From the NCBI GenBank assembly GCA_944325215.1, contig CALUZC010000020.1, forward strand, positions 1 to 51,044: DNA of 51,044 bases, read 5' to 3'. Source of the stretch: an uncultured Mucispirillum sp. GTDB taxonomy: Bacteria > Chrysiogenota > Deferribacteres > Deferribacterales > Mucispirillaceae. Both the position numbers and the translations under genes were made by a program. The notes under the pieces were generated by a model. That model had not been told where the DNA came from, searched no databases, and saw only the letters and a list, made by a program, of their open reading frames with translations. This document shows, in pieces, positions 17,278-25,673 of the stretch. The number at the start of each line of letters is the position of its first letter. Within the stretch, counting starts at the first letter, position 1.

Positions 17278-17404
17278 TAAACTTATTTCTTAAGTAAAAA
17301 TAGAATTTTCTTCATCTTTAAAGCAGGATTTTCCCCATATTTATGGCAGAATAAATAAAGAAGCAGTGCTAAAAGTAAAAAGTTTAGACGAATTTTTAAA
17401 ATAA
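17278..17404 (+). pseudogene. Degenerate 3' fragment of a second DUF952 gene
   Basis: Aligns with 16326-16452 without gaps. In the shared frame it reads KLIS-stop-VKIEFSSSLKQDFPHIYG, then RINKEAVLKVKSLDEFLK and a stop at 17402. The codon for Glu in the intact gene (GAA) is TAA here (17291-17293), and the first two thirds of the gene are missing. It begins 14 nt after the hicB stop. Probably the remnant of a tandem paralogue disrupted when hicAB arrived. Confidence 0.85.
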
Positions 17405-17555
17405 TTTATAGGAACTACAAAGTCTTTACATTATTTTATATATTATAGATATATTGCACAGTAGAATATATAAATCTTATAATTCATTAATAAATATATT
17501 TATTTTATATTTTACCACTACGACTTCATATAAATTTTAGATACTTAAATAAATC

Positions 17556-17582
17556 TTGACATTCCCCCCCCTGTGATAAAAT
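17556..17582 (+). promoter_or_regulatory. Promoter with C8 tract in the spacer (putative phase-variable)
   Basis: TTGACA (17556-17561), spacer containing eight C residues (17564-17571), then extended -10 TGA-TAAAAT (17574-17582). The spacer is 15 nt here; one or two extra C residues would bring it to the 16-17 nt optimum. Transcription would start near 17589, giving a 22-nt leader with GGAGG at 17601. Strand slippage in the C tract could switch expression. Confidence 0.7.
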
Positions 17583-17610
17583 GAGGTAGTAAATGACTAT
17601 GGAGGAATGT

Positions 17611-19245
17611 ATGAGTAAAAAAATTGTTCTTTTATTTAGTATTTGTATTAGTCTATTTATTGTTACTGCATGCAGTGATAGTAGCAGTAGTATTAGTTCA
17701 GGAAGCGGTAGTTCTGAAGGTAGTATTAGTTCAGGAAGCGGTAGTTCTGAAGATGGTAGTACAGAAGTTACACCTACAGGTAAAATAATAGGTATATATA
17801 GTGGTGGGAGCAGTTCTCAAGGAGTTAGCTTTTATGCTGTTTATGATGATGGCTCTCTTTATGCATGGGGAAAAAATAATGCTGGTCAATTAGGTGTTGG
17901 TGATACAATAGATAGAAATACTCCAACAAAGGTTACTGGTATTAGTGGAAAAATAAGAAAATTGATTCCATACACATCTACATCTACTAATTTTAGTGAT
18001 TTCCAACATGTTCTTGCACTTATGGAAGATGGCTCACTTTATGGTTGGGGTTATAATAGTTTGGGTCAACTAGGTGTTGGTGATAATAAAAATAGAAATA
18101 CACCAGCTAAAGTTAACCTGAACGGAAAAGTTGTTGATATATATAGTGCAGATAATTCTTATTTAGCACTTATGGAAGATGGTTCTCTTTATGGCTGGGG
18201 TAATAATTCTGATGGTGAACTGGGTGTTGGTGATACAATAGAAAGAAATACTCCAACAAAGGTTACTGGTATTAGTGGAAAAATAAAAAAAATAATTATG
18301 TCAACTTATGGTATATATACTAGTTCATATGCATTAATGGAAGATGGAACTCTATACGGCTGGGGCAGTAATAACGCCGCTCAATTATGTAATCTATTAG
18401 ATCCTTTTACCCCTGAAAAAATTATGAATGGTTTAGACCCAGTAATTGCTACAGATATAGCTGCAGGCTACGGTTCTTTATTTTTATTTACTCAAGATAA
18501 AGGCGAATATACTTGTGGTAAAAATAATTTTAGGCAATTAGGGACAAATTATGTTAGTGGTGGTGATATGCGACAACCTGCACCAACAACAGCAAGCATA
18601 AATAACCAAATTGCAAGGTTATTTATTTTTGATGGATTTGTATATGGAATTTTAAAAAATAACATGCTTTTTTCATGGGGTAGAAACGAAAAAACTAATG
18701 GAACTTACCCTTTTATGTTAGGTAGAGATGTAATATTTTCTCCACAAAGTCCAGATCAAGTTCCTAATATTAGTGGCAATGTAGCTGATATTATAGTTGC
18801 ATATGATAATCATAAAATTAATGCAATATATGCAGTAATGGATGATGGCTCTCTTTATGCATGGGGTTTTAATGGTAATGGTGCACTAGGTATTGGTAAT
18901 ACATTTGAAGTGCAAACACCACAAAAAGTTAATGGAATAAATGGAAAAGTAAAAAAATTATTCCCGCTTTATCAAGGTATATTAGCACTTTTAGAAGATG
19001 GTTCTCTCTATTCTTGGGGAAAAAATAATGTTGGTCAGTTAGGTGTTGGTGATAAAATGGATAAAAATACGCCAACAAAAGTTAATATTAATGGAAAGAT
19101 AGTTGATATAATAATATATAATTATTCTGTATTGGCACTATTAGATGATGGCTCTCTTTATGCATGGGGTAAAAATGATGCTGGTCAATTAGGTGTTGGT
19201 GATAAAGTAGATAGAAATACTCCAACAAAAATAGATATTAAATAA
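17611..19245 (+). CDS. RCC1-repeat surface lipoprotein
   Basis: About 544 residues. Lipoprotein signal peptide with IVTAC (Cys 21), then a Ser/Gly linker with two identical-length 11-residue repeats (27-48), then a seven-bladed-propeller-like region. Repeats read GSLYAWGKNNAGQLGVGD followed by NTPTKV, the RCC1 (ATS1) signature; some blades near residues 265-400 are diverged. RCC1-type propellers bind protein or nucleic-acid partners, and here the protein is probably displayed outside the cytoplasm. The frame extends to 17593, but ATG 17611 has GGAGG 5 nt upstream and directly begins the signal peptide. It is followed at 23 nt by another lipoprotein gene. Confidence 0.93.
   Translation: MSKKIVLLFSICISLFIVTACSDSSSSISSGSGSSEGSISSGSGSSEDGSTEVTPTGKIIGIYSGGSSSQGVSFYAVYDDGSLYAWGKNNAGQLGVGDTIDRNTPTKVTGISGKIRKLIPYTSTSTNFSDFQHVLALMEDGSLYGWGYNSLGQLGVGDNKNRNTPAKVNLNGKVVDIYSADNSYLALMEDGSLYGWGNNSDGELGVGDTIERNTPTKVTGISGKIKKIIMSTYGIYTSSYALMEDGTLYGWGSNNAAQLCNLLDPFTPEKIMNGLDPVIATDIAAGYGSLFLFTQDKGEYTCGKNNFRQLGTNYVSGGDMRQPAPTTASINNQIARLFIFDGFVYGILKNNMLFSWGRNEKTNGTYPFMLGRDVIFSPQSPDQVPNISGNVADIIVAYDNHKINAIYAVMDDGSLYAWGFNGNGALGIGNTFEVQTPQKVNGINGKVKKLFPLYQGILALLEDGSLYSWGKNNVGQLGVGDKMDKNTPTKVNINGKIVDIIIYNYSVLALLDDGSLYAWGKNDAGQLGVGDKVDRNTPTKIDIK
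17689..17754 (+). repeat. Two tandem 33-bp repeats in the RCC1 lipoprotein linker
   Basis: 17689-17721 and 17722-17754 encode SISSGSGSSEG and SISSGSGSSED. They are almost identical in DNA and in frame, so copy-number changes would lengthen or shorten the stalk between the lipid anchor and the propeller. Confidence 0.9.
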
Positions 19246-19268
19246 TATATTTATAAGAGGATATTCTT

Positions 19269-20510
19269 ATGAAAAAATTTTTATATGTTACAATAATTAT
19301 TTCTTTTATAGCTCTAATGGCAGGCTGTTCTGAAAACAAAAATACTGGGAATGGTAATAATGATAATGGCACAATTACTCCACCAACTAACCCAAATGAG
19401 ATTACACATGAAACAACAATTGGTAAAACTGGCAAATATTCCATAACATTAAAAAACCCAAACAGTGCATCAGTGGTGATTAATGTTGATTATATTAATA
19501 TCAGCAATCAAACAAATACATTTAAAATCACAGATACTACATGTGGTAAAATTGACAGCAGCCGAAACGCTATTACTGGCATGTTAACAGGTAATCAAGA
19601 ATGTGTGGTAAATTATACTTTTACTCCAACAAACCTTTCTACCGATGTTGTTCCTTTACAGGTTTTATATAATATGGACCCTGTTGAAATTTGTAATAAT
19701 TTAACTGCTGAAAATCTTCAAAAATTATCTGTTATAGAAAATTATAGAATTATTAACTATGCTTTAGATAATAACGGCAATAAATCTCCAGAAGTAGAAG
19801 AAGTTATCTTTAATGTTGATTATGCTATTTCAGGTATACCAACGACAACATATAAAACTACAAAAACTATTAATTTAGATAAAGGAACATATACTTATAC
19901 TTATAATGATACGCTAAATAAACAAATTACAATTACACCAAAAGATACAAACTGCACAGTTTCTGGTAATACTTTAGAATCTATTACTGGCAATACATGT
20001 GAATTAGAGTTTGATTATACTGCTCTTACGTTAAACAAAATATTCGTTATTCTTGAGTCCACTACAAAAAACTATACTTTAGAACTAAAAAATACATCTA
20101 AAATTTCATATGTTATAGTTAATAAATCTTCTTCTTGGAATAATTTATTTCATACAGAATACCTTAAAGATTATAATAATATATTTGATTCTCCTAAATA
20201 TAACGTAATGGAAATAGATAAACCAATGGATTATAAACTTGAAGGAAATGATGCTTCTAAATTTCAAGTTATCCCTGCACCATTTGATGGCTGCACAGTT
20301 ACAGCAACGGATATAAGCCTGCCACAAGGTAAATCATCATGCTTTTTTTCTATAGACGTAGCAGATGAATTTAAAAATATTAATGCAACGTATAATGATG
20401 CTACATTAACTTCATCAACTCTTACAACACCAATAAATTTACAAATAGATGTTCTTATAGACTATTTAAAGTTTTTTCAAGAAGAAGAATGCTCTCAAAT
20501 TCAACCATAA
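19269..20510 (+). CDS. Surface lipoprotein, beta-sandwich type
   Basis: 413 residues. Signal peptide ends in LMAGC (Cys 20), then an Asn/Gly/Pro-rich linker. The rest is Thr/Asn-rich and beta-like with paired cysteines; the segments KYSITLKNPNSASVVINVDY and DASKFQVIPAPFDGC with KSSCFFSIDV resemble repeating choice-of-anchor/ASPM-SPD-2-Hydin-like Ig modules. No exact family is claimed. It lies 23 nt after the RCC1 gene with an AAGAGG ribosome site and no terminator between, so it would share that gene's C-tract promoter. A terminator follows at 20530. Confidence 0.82.
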   Translation: MKKFLYVTIIISFIALMAGCSENKNTGNGNNDNGTITPPTNPNEITHETTIGKTGKYSITLKNPNSASVVINVDYINISNQTNTFKITDTTCGKIDSSRNAITGMLTGNQECVVNYTFTPTNLSTDVVPLQVLYNMDPVEICNNLTAENLQKLSVIENYRIINYALDNNGNKSPEVEEVIFNVDYAISGIPTTTYKTTKTINLDKGTYTYTYNDTLNKQITITPKDTNCTVSGNTLESITGNTCELEFDYTALTLNKIFVILESTTKNYTLELKNTSKISYVIVNKSSSWNNLFHTEYLKDYNNIFDSPKYNVMEIDKPMDYKLEGNDASKFQVIPAPFDGCTVTATDISLPQGKSSCFFSIDVADEFKNINATYNDATLTSSTLTTPINLQIDVLIDYLKFFQEEECSQIQP

Positions 20511-20529
20511 TGTAATTGTATAATTAAAT

Positions 20530-20554
20530 AAAATGCCTCAAACTGGGGCATTTT
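20530..20554. terminator. Bidirectional terminator between convergent genes
   Basis: Stem 20530-20539 with 20545-20554 (8 Watson-Crick pairs, then one G-T and one C-G), loop of 5 nt, with an A run on the left and T run on the right. It serves the plus-strand lipoprotein operon and lies 6 nt beyond the stop of the minus-strand dcw operon. Confidence 0.8.
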
Positions 20555-20559
20555 AAAGT

Positions 20560-21615
20560 TTACTTGCTTATTTTATTTACAAATTCTTTATAAAAATCTA
20601 TTTCATCATATATTTTTATAAAGCCTTTTTTATTTACCATTAATTCTGATAATCTTTCATCATCTTGCATTTCATATATAAATTCACTAGGTAACATTTC
20701 AGGAAGAACTCCAGCATTGCTAGATACTACAGGCACATTACAAGCCATAAACTCCATTGCCACCCTGCATATTGCTTCACTACCTAAAGATGATATAACA
20801 CCTAAATCTATAGCATTAATTACTCCAGTTACATCTTCTACTTTTCCTGTAATAATTGTAATATCTTCTAAATGATTTTCTTTTATCATTTCCTGCATTT
20901 CTTCATTTGATATATTTTCAGGAAAGCCTGCTAATATAATTTTTAAATTTTTCATTCCCTTGTCATATGCTTTCCTGCAGGCTTTTAAAAATACATTATG
21001 ACCTTTTACTGGGTCAAACCTGCCTACTATACCTACTACAAAATCATCATCTTTTATGCTATATTTTTCCCTATATCTTTTTCCCTTTGCTTTATCTTCA
21101 AAAAACACTTTTCTATTAACACCACCATATATGGTTTTTACATGGTCATCTTTTGAGCCTACTATATCTTTAAAATATTTTTTTATAAACTCAGCTGATG
21201 TTATAATTTTATCACATGCTATATTATGGGTAAATTTAGTAAAAATATCTTTTCTTGGAGGGCGAACATCACCACGCACTCTTATTAATTTATAGTTTCT
21301 TCTAAATATAAACTTATCCAGTGCTATTATCCAAAACATTTCTCCCCTGTGGCAGCAAAGCACATCTGCATTGTTTTCACGGATAAATTTGTGAAGTTTT
21401 CTCATATTAGAAAAAAACGTAAAAAGATTATTTGAAGTAAATGGAGCTTCAAGAGTATTAATTCCAAGTTCTTTTGCATGATGTATAACAGGGGAAGAAG
21501 GCAGGCCTGCTATTGCTGCCTTATCCCCTTGTAATATTGCACTTTCTGCTAGTTTATAAGCATACCATGCAGTAGCATTAAACCACCGCACATTTATTAA
21601 ATGCACTATATTCAT
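20560..21615 (-). CDS. GT4-family (GT-B fold) glycosyltransferase
   Basis: 351 residues with no transmembrane segment. The N-terminal acceptor domain starts MNIVHLINVRWFN. The C-terminal nucleotide-sugar domain contains GIVGRFDPVKGHNVFLKA and the EX7E motif (EAICRVAME), as in GT4 retaining enzymes. It probably transfers a sugar to a lipid-linked glycan or envelope polysaccharide; donor and acceptor cannot be told from sequence. The start codon lies 1 nt after the ftsZ stop with only a weak ribosome site, so translation is likely coupled to ftsZ. This is the last gene of the dcw operon. Confidence 0.9.
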   Translation of the reverse strand: MNIVHLINVRWFNATAWYAYKLAESAILQGDKAAIAGLPSSPVIHHAKELGINTLEAPFTSNNLFTFFSNMRKLHKFIRENNADVLCCHRGEMFWIIALDKFIFRRNYKLIRVRGDVRPPRKDIFTKFTHNIACDKIITSAEFIKKYFKDIVGSKDDHVKTIYGGVNRKVFFEDKAKGKRYREKYSIKDDDFVVGIVGRFDPVKGHNVFLKACRKAYDKGMKNLKIILAGFPENISNEEMQEMIKENHLEDITIITGKVEDVTGVINAIDLGVISSLGSEAICRVAMEFMACNVPVVSSNAGVLPEMLPSEFIYEMQDDERLSELMVNKKGFIKIYDEIDFYKEFVNKISK

Positions 21616-21616
21616 A

Positions 21617-22765
21617 CTAATCAGACTGTTTTCTTAAATACGTTGGTATTTCAAAATAATCTTCATTTAATCTGTTACTAATGCCTTGCAGGTTATGGTC
21701 CTCTTTAGATATTCTTTTAAGTTTATCCTGCATATTTGCAACTATTGCACCAGTTGGTTTTGCTTTTTTAATATCTTCTACTTTAGTTAAGTTTTCTATT
21801 GTTTTACCACCTGCAATACCTGTTGCCACAATAGTTACAGAAATAGTACCGTCTGTTCTATCATCATAACTAATACCATCAATAATTAAAGCATCATTTC
21901 CAGCATGTTCATTAACAAGTGCCTGGATTTCAGAAACTTCGTCCATTAATAAATCGCCTTCATTACCTGTAATATTTAATAAAACTGCATAAGCACCTTT
22001 AATATTAGTATCAGATAAAAGTGGGCTTTTTAACGCATTTTCAAAAGCTTGTTTTGCTCTATGTTCACCACTTGCTGTGCCTATACCCATAACTGCTTTA
22101 CCCTGCTGCCCCATAGCTGTTCTAACATCTGCAAAGTCAATATTAATATGGCCTCTAACACCTGCTATTTCGCATATTCCCTGAATACTTTGGCGAAGAA
22201 CATCATCGGCCATTCTTAATGCTTCTTTATGAGTTAATTTATGCCCTGCGTCCTGCATACCGTCATTTGGAACTACAATGTATGAATCTACATAGTTTAT
22301 AAGCTCTGCTAGCCCTTCTTTTGCAATATTAATTCTTCTGCTGCCTGCTGTTGTATGAGGTGTAGATACTACTGCCACAGTTAAAGCACCACTTGCCTTA
22401 GCTTCTGCTGCAATTACAGGTGCTGCTCCTGTACCTGTGCCACCGCCCATACCACAGGTAATAAATACCATATCTGCACCTTTTATAGCATTGCGAATTT
22501 CATCAATTGATTCAAGAGCATACTCTTTACCTTTTTCTGGTCTTCCCCCTGCTCCTAAACCTAACTTACTAATAAGTATTGCAGTTCCAGCACCGCTCAC
22601 CTTTAATGCCTGCGCATCAGTATTTACGGCAATATATTCTACATTGCCAATATCTGCTGCTACCATGTTTGCAACTGCATTACCACCAGCACCACCAACT
22701 CCTACTACCTTAATCACTGCACCGTTTACATACGGTATCTGTTCATCAAGAAATAAATCGTCCAT
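21617..22765 (-). CDS. ftsZ: Cell division GTPase FtsZ
   Basis: 382 residues. Tubulin-like protein that polymerises into the Z-ring. The GTP-binding loop GGGTGTG is at 107-113, the T7 catalytic loop HINIDFADV at about 206-214 (N208, D210, D213), followed by a short variable linker. The conserved C-terminal peptide EIPTYLRKQ binds FtsA. ATG with GGAGGGG 6 nt upstream, immediately preceded by a perfect 15-bp hairpin. ftsA ends 89 nt upstream, the longest gap inside the operon. Confidence 0.98.
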   Translation of the reverse strand: MDDLFLDEQIPYVNGAVIKVVGVGGAGGNAVANMVAADIGNVEYIAVNTDAQALKVSGAGTAILISKLGLGAGGRPEKGKEYALESIDEIRNAIKGADMVFITCGMGGGTGTGAAPVIAAEAKASGALTVAVVSTPHTTAGSRRINIAKEGLAELINYVDSYIVVPNDGMQDAGHKLTHKEALRMADDVLRQSIQGICEIAGVRGHINIDFADVRTAMGQQGKAVMGIGTASGEHRAKQAFENALKSPLLSDTNIKGAYAVLLNITGNEGDLLMDEVSEIQALVNEHAGNDALIIDGISYDDRTDGTISVTIVATGIAGGKTIENLTKVEDIKKAKPTGAIVANMQDKLKRISKEDHNLQGISNRLNEDYFEIPTYLRKQSD

Positions 22766-22778
22766 TAATATCCCCTCC

Positions 22779-22818
22779 GTTTAAATTCTTTTACGCCGCC
22801 TTTTAAAAGAATTTAAAC
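22779..22818 (-). promoter_or_regulatory. Perfect 15-bp hairpin in the ftsA-ftsZ gap, abutting the ftsZ ribosome site
   Basis: GTTTAAATTCTTTTA on the plus strand (22779-22793) pairs fully with 22804-22818; the 10-nt loop is GC-rich (GGCGGCG on the RNA). The RNA stem ends right where the GGAGGGG site begins (22778). There is no U-run, so it is not a terminator. It may control mRNA processing, stability or ftsZ translation. Confidence 0.7.
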
Positions 22819-22854
22819 TATATTATATTATATATTTAATTATTTTTTTAAATT

Positions 22855-24090
22855 TTAGAAAAACTCTTTTAACCAGCTTTTCATACGCTCCCCAACCTGC
22901 TTAAATGTGCTTTCTTCATTACCTGAAGCAATTATATTTTGGGAATGGCCATTCTTCGCATGTAATTTTGCAAGCCCTACAGCTGTTGCATATATTGGGT
23001 TATTTACCTGGTCTGAAAGACCACCAATATTTACAGGGTGTCCAACTCTCACATTTAACCCTAGAACAGATGAAGCAAGTTCTTCCATACCTTTAAAGTT
23101 AGACATACCACCTGTCATTACAACTCCTGCTGCAAGCATGTCTATTAATTTTTTATTTTTTAATTCACCTAAAAATAATTCGCATATTTCTTCTGCTCTT
23201 GCTTGTAAAATTTGAGCCATAACAGATTTTGAAATAGTGCGTGGTGGCCTGCCACCAACTGAAGGAACATTTATTACTTCATCAGGTGCTACTAAATCAG
23301 TTAATACACACCCTTCCGCAATTTTTATTTTTTCCGCTTCTGATTCTGAAGTGGAAAGCCCAGAAGTTAAATCACGGGTAAAGTTATTTCCACCAATCTG
23401 TAATACTGCTGTGTGATAGCATGCACCTCTATTAAATACTGCCATATCTGTTGTGCCACCACCACCATCAATTAAGCATACACCTATTTCTCTTTCGTCT
23501 TCAGTCAATACTGCTTCACTTGATGCTAACTGTTCTAAGTATATATCTTCAACAGCAATACCTGCTTTTGAACATGACTTTGTAATATTTGTAGCAGAAG
23601 AAACTGCACCTGTAACAATATGCACTTCCACTTCAAGACGAACACCACTCATTCCTATTGGATCTTTTATTTCGTCCTGCCCATCTAATATATACTGCTG
23701 TGGAAGAATATGCAGCACTTCATAACCCATTGGTATATTAACAGCAGAAGCTACTTCAATAACTCTATCTATATCATTTTGAGTTACTTCTCCACTTTTA
23801 ACAGCTACAACACCACGTGAGTTAAAGCTTTCTATATGGCCACCTGCAATACCAGCACATACACTTTTTACAGTAACACCACTCATACGTTCAGCCATTG
23901 CTATAGAATCTTTTATAGCCTTAACAGTAGAATCAATATTTACAACCACACCTTTTCTAATACCAGTGCTAGGGGCTGAACCTAAACCTATAATATCTAT
24001 TCCACCTTCCATATTTTGCCTTGCAACAACTGTACATATTTTTGTTGTACCAATATCTAAACCCACATATATATTATCTTTATGAGGCAT
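22855..24090 (-). CDS. ftsA: Cell division protein FtsA
   Basis: 411 residues. Actin-like ATPase that tethers FtsZ to the membrane and recruits later division proteins. Phosphate-1 motif GLDIGTTKICTVVA near the start, the SHS2/1C insertion region around GAVSSATNI, phosphate-2 LIDGGGGTTD and adenosine motif VMTGGMSNF. A C-terminal amphipathic helix (ERMKSWLKEFF) is the membrane-targeting sequence. The start is supported by AAGGGGG, and it overlaps the end of ftsQ by 11 nt. Confidence 0.97.
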   Translation of the reverse strand: MPHKDNIYVGLDIGTTKICTVVARQNMEGGIDIIGLGSAPSTGIRKGVVVNIDSTVKAIKDSIAMAERMSGVTVKSVCAGIAGGHIESFNSRGVVAVKSGEVTQNDIDRVIEVASAVNIPMGYEVLHILPQQYILDGQDEIKDPIGMSGVRLEVEVHIVTGAVSSATNITKSCSKAGIAVEDIYLEQLASSEAVLTEDEREIGVCLIDGGGGTTDMAVFNRGACYHTAVLQIGGNNFTRDLTSGLSTSESEAEKIKIAEGCVLTDLVAPDEVINVPSVGGRPPRTISKSVMAQILQARAEEICELFLGELKNKKLIDMLAAGVVMTGGMSNFKGMEELASSVLGLNVRVGHPVNIGGLSDQVNNPIYATAVGLAKLHAKNGHSQNIIASGNEESTFKQVGERMKSWLKEFF

Positions 24091-24754
24091 GAAGCACCCC
24101 CTTTACATATATTCTTTTATCAATAGTCAAATCAGCATACTCAATAGTTTTATATCTTGATTTTATAGAATTATTATAAATTTCAAGATTTGCTTTTAAA
24201 AGCTCATAATCGTATGGACAGTGAAGCACTTGGTTATCAAACACTACTTCAAAACTGTAATCTTTTAATGTTATTTTTTTATCCCTTAATTCTGGCATAT
24301 TCTCCAAAATAACAGCAAATCTCATAGCATTTTCCATATGTATTTTATTTTTTGCTGTAATATTAATATTATTGCATGCAATAGGCATTTCCCTTCCACT
24401 GCCTGTAAATACAAAACATTTGCCATTATTTGCAAACCCAAACAGTGCTTTTTCTTCATAAACTATTAAGTTTACTTTATCAGGCAGCACTTTGCTTGCC
24501 TGAATACGCTGCACCCATGGGTCGTTTGATACAATTGTTTCTTTTAGCCTGCTGTCAAAAAGATTAAGCCCTATAAATTTTGCCCCAATCTCTTTAATAG
24601 CCTGCCTGTCTGCATTAATAACGCCTTTTACTTCTACACTTTTAATAGTAAATACCTGCGTCTGTTTTATTTTTTCAACAACTGTAGCAGCTCCAAAGCC
24701 TATACAAAAAACTAAAACAGAAAGTAAAACTAATTTGATAATGCCGCCTTTCAT
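24080..24754 (-). CDS. ftsQ: Cell division protein FtsQ/DivIB
   Basis: 224 residues. A short cytoplasmic tail, one transmembrane helix (about 6-26), then a POTRA domain (FTIKSVEVKGVINADRQAI) and the FtsQ beta domain including DPWVQRIQASKVLPDKVNLIV. It bridges early and late divisome proteins through FtsB/FtsL. The cytoplasmic tail is only about five residues, shorter than in E. coli. Sits between ddl and ftsA as in many diderms. Confidence 0.93.
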   Translation of the reverse strand: MKGGIIKLVLLSVLVFCIGFGAATVVEKIKQTQVFTIKSVEVKGVINADRQAIKEIGAKFIGLNLFDSRLKETIVSNDPWVQRIQASKVLPDKVNLIVYEEKALFGFANNGKCFVFTGSGREMPIACNNINITAKNKIHMENAMRFAVILENMPELRDKKITLKDYSFEVVFDNQVLHCPYDYELLKANLEIYNNSIKSRYKTIEYADLTIDKRIYVKGVLHAS

Positions 24755-24769
24755 TACCTTATACCCCTT

Positions 24770-25672
24770 TTACTTTTTATTATCAAGTGCTGCACTTTCA
24801 GCAATCTTTTTAACTATTTCCTCAAAAGATATACCAAGCTTACTTGCAGATTTTGGTACAAGTGATGTGGCAGTCATTCCAGGAACAGTATTCACTTCTA
24901 TTACATAAAACTTTTTATCTGTTGCTATAAAATCAATACGAGCCATAGAACGACAGCCTATAGCATTATATGCTTTTACAGCTAATTTTTTTAATGTTCT
25001 TATTCTTGCAGGGCTTAAACCTGTATCTAAAAGATAATCTGTCATACCTGCAGTATATTTATTTTCATAGTTATAAAAACCTTTTTTAGGGCGTATCCAT
25101 ATAGGTGGAAAAGCAGTGCCGTCCATTACAGGTATAGTTAATTCTTTACCCTCAACAAATTCTTCGCATATTACTTTATTATCATATTTAAAAGCTTCTT
25201 GGACTGCCGCTTCATAATCTTTTTCATCATGAACAATTGTTACACCAATACTTGAACCCTGCCTTGCAGCTTTTACAACACAAGGTATAAATGGTGCTTT
25301 TTTATCGCCTTTATTTACTATTACATATTTTGGTGTATTTAGCCCATAATCAGTAAAATTTTGTTTTGCTAAAAGCTTATCAAAAGCAACAGCACTAGCA
25401 GCAACACCTGAACCTGTATAAGGTATTCCCATCATTTCAAGCATACCTTGAATACAGCCATCTTCTCCATATGTGCCGTGAAGAGCTAATACACAAATAT
25501 CTGGCTTTAAATTTACAAGTTTTTCTGCTAATGTATAATCAGCATCAACAAGGTGAGTATTAGGAAAATTTTTTAAAAGTGCATCTGCCATATTTTTACC
25601 AGTTTTAAGAGATACTTCCCTTTCTGCACTCATTCCACCATATATTACACATATTTTTGTATTTTTATCCAT
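24770..25672 (-). CDS. ddl: D-alanine--D-alanine ligase
   Basis: 300 residues, the length of the DdlB class. Makes D-Ala-D-Ala for the peptidoglycan stem peptide using ATP. ATP-grasp fold with ALHGTYGEDG, PYTGSGVAAS, the glycine-rich ARQGSSIGV loop and a C-terminal metal-binding region RIDF through EVNTVPGMT. The ATG follows the murC stop by 1 nt, with AGGGG inside the end of murC. Confidence 0.97.
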   Translation of the reverse strand: MDKNTKICVIYGGMSAEREVSLKTGKNMADALLKNFPNTHLVDADYTLAEKLVNLKPDICVLALHGTYGEDGCIQGMLEMMGIPYTGSGVAASAVAFDKLLAKQNFTDYGLNTPKYVIVNKGDKKAPFIPCVVKAARQGSSIGVTIVHDEKDYEAAVQEAFKYDNKVICEEFVEGKELTIPVMDGTAFPPIWIRPKKGFYNYENKYTAGMTDYLLDTGLSPARIRTLKKLAVKAYNAIGCRSMARIDFIATDKKFYVIEVNTVPGMTATSLVPKSASKLGISFEEIVKKIAESAALDNKK

Positions 25673-25673
25673 C

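Noticed and set aside
17564-17571. C8 tract as a simple sequencing error
   Set aside because: Length may be miscalled by a base, but its position exactly between good -35 and -10 boxes argues that the tract itself is real; length needs read-level data.
14567-20510. Accessory block as a prophage or genomic island
   Set aside because: No integrase, transposase, att-like repeat or tRNA was found; only hicAB and the duplicated DUF952 fragment hint at acquisition.
22779-22818. ftsZ upstream hairpin as an intrinsic terminator
   Set aside because: No U-run follows the stem in either direction, and it is joined directly to the ftsZ ribosome site.
22437-23725. Plus-strand ORFs opposite ftsZ and ftsA
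   Set aside because: They lie entirely inside highly conserved division genes on the other strand and have no family signal.
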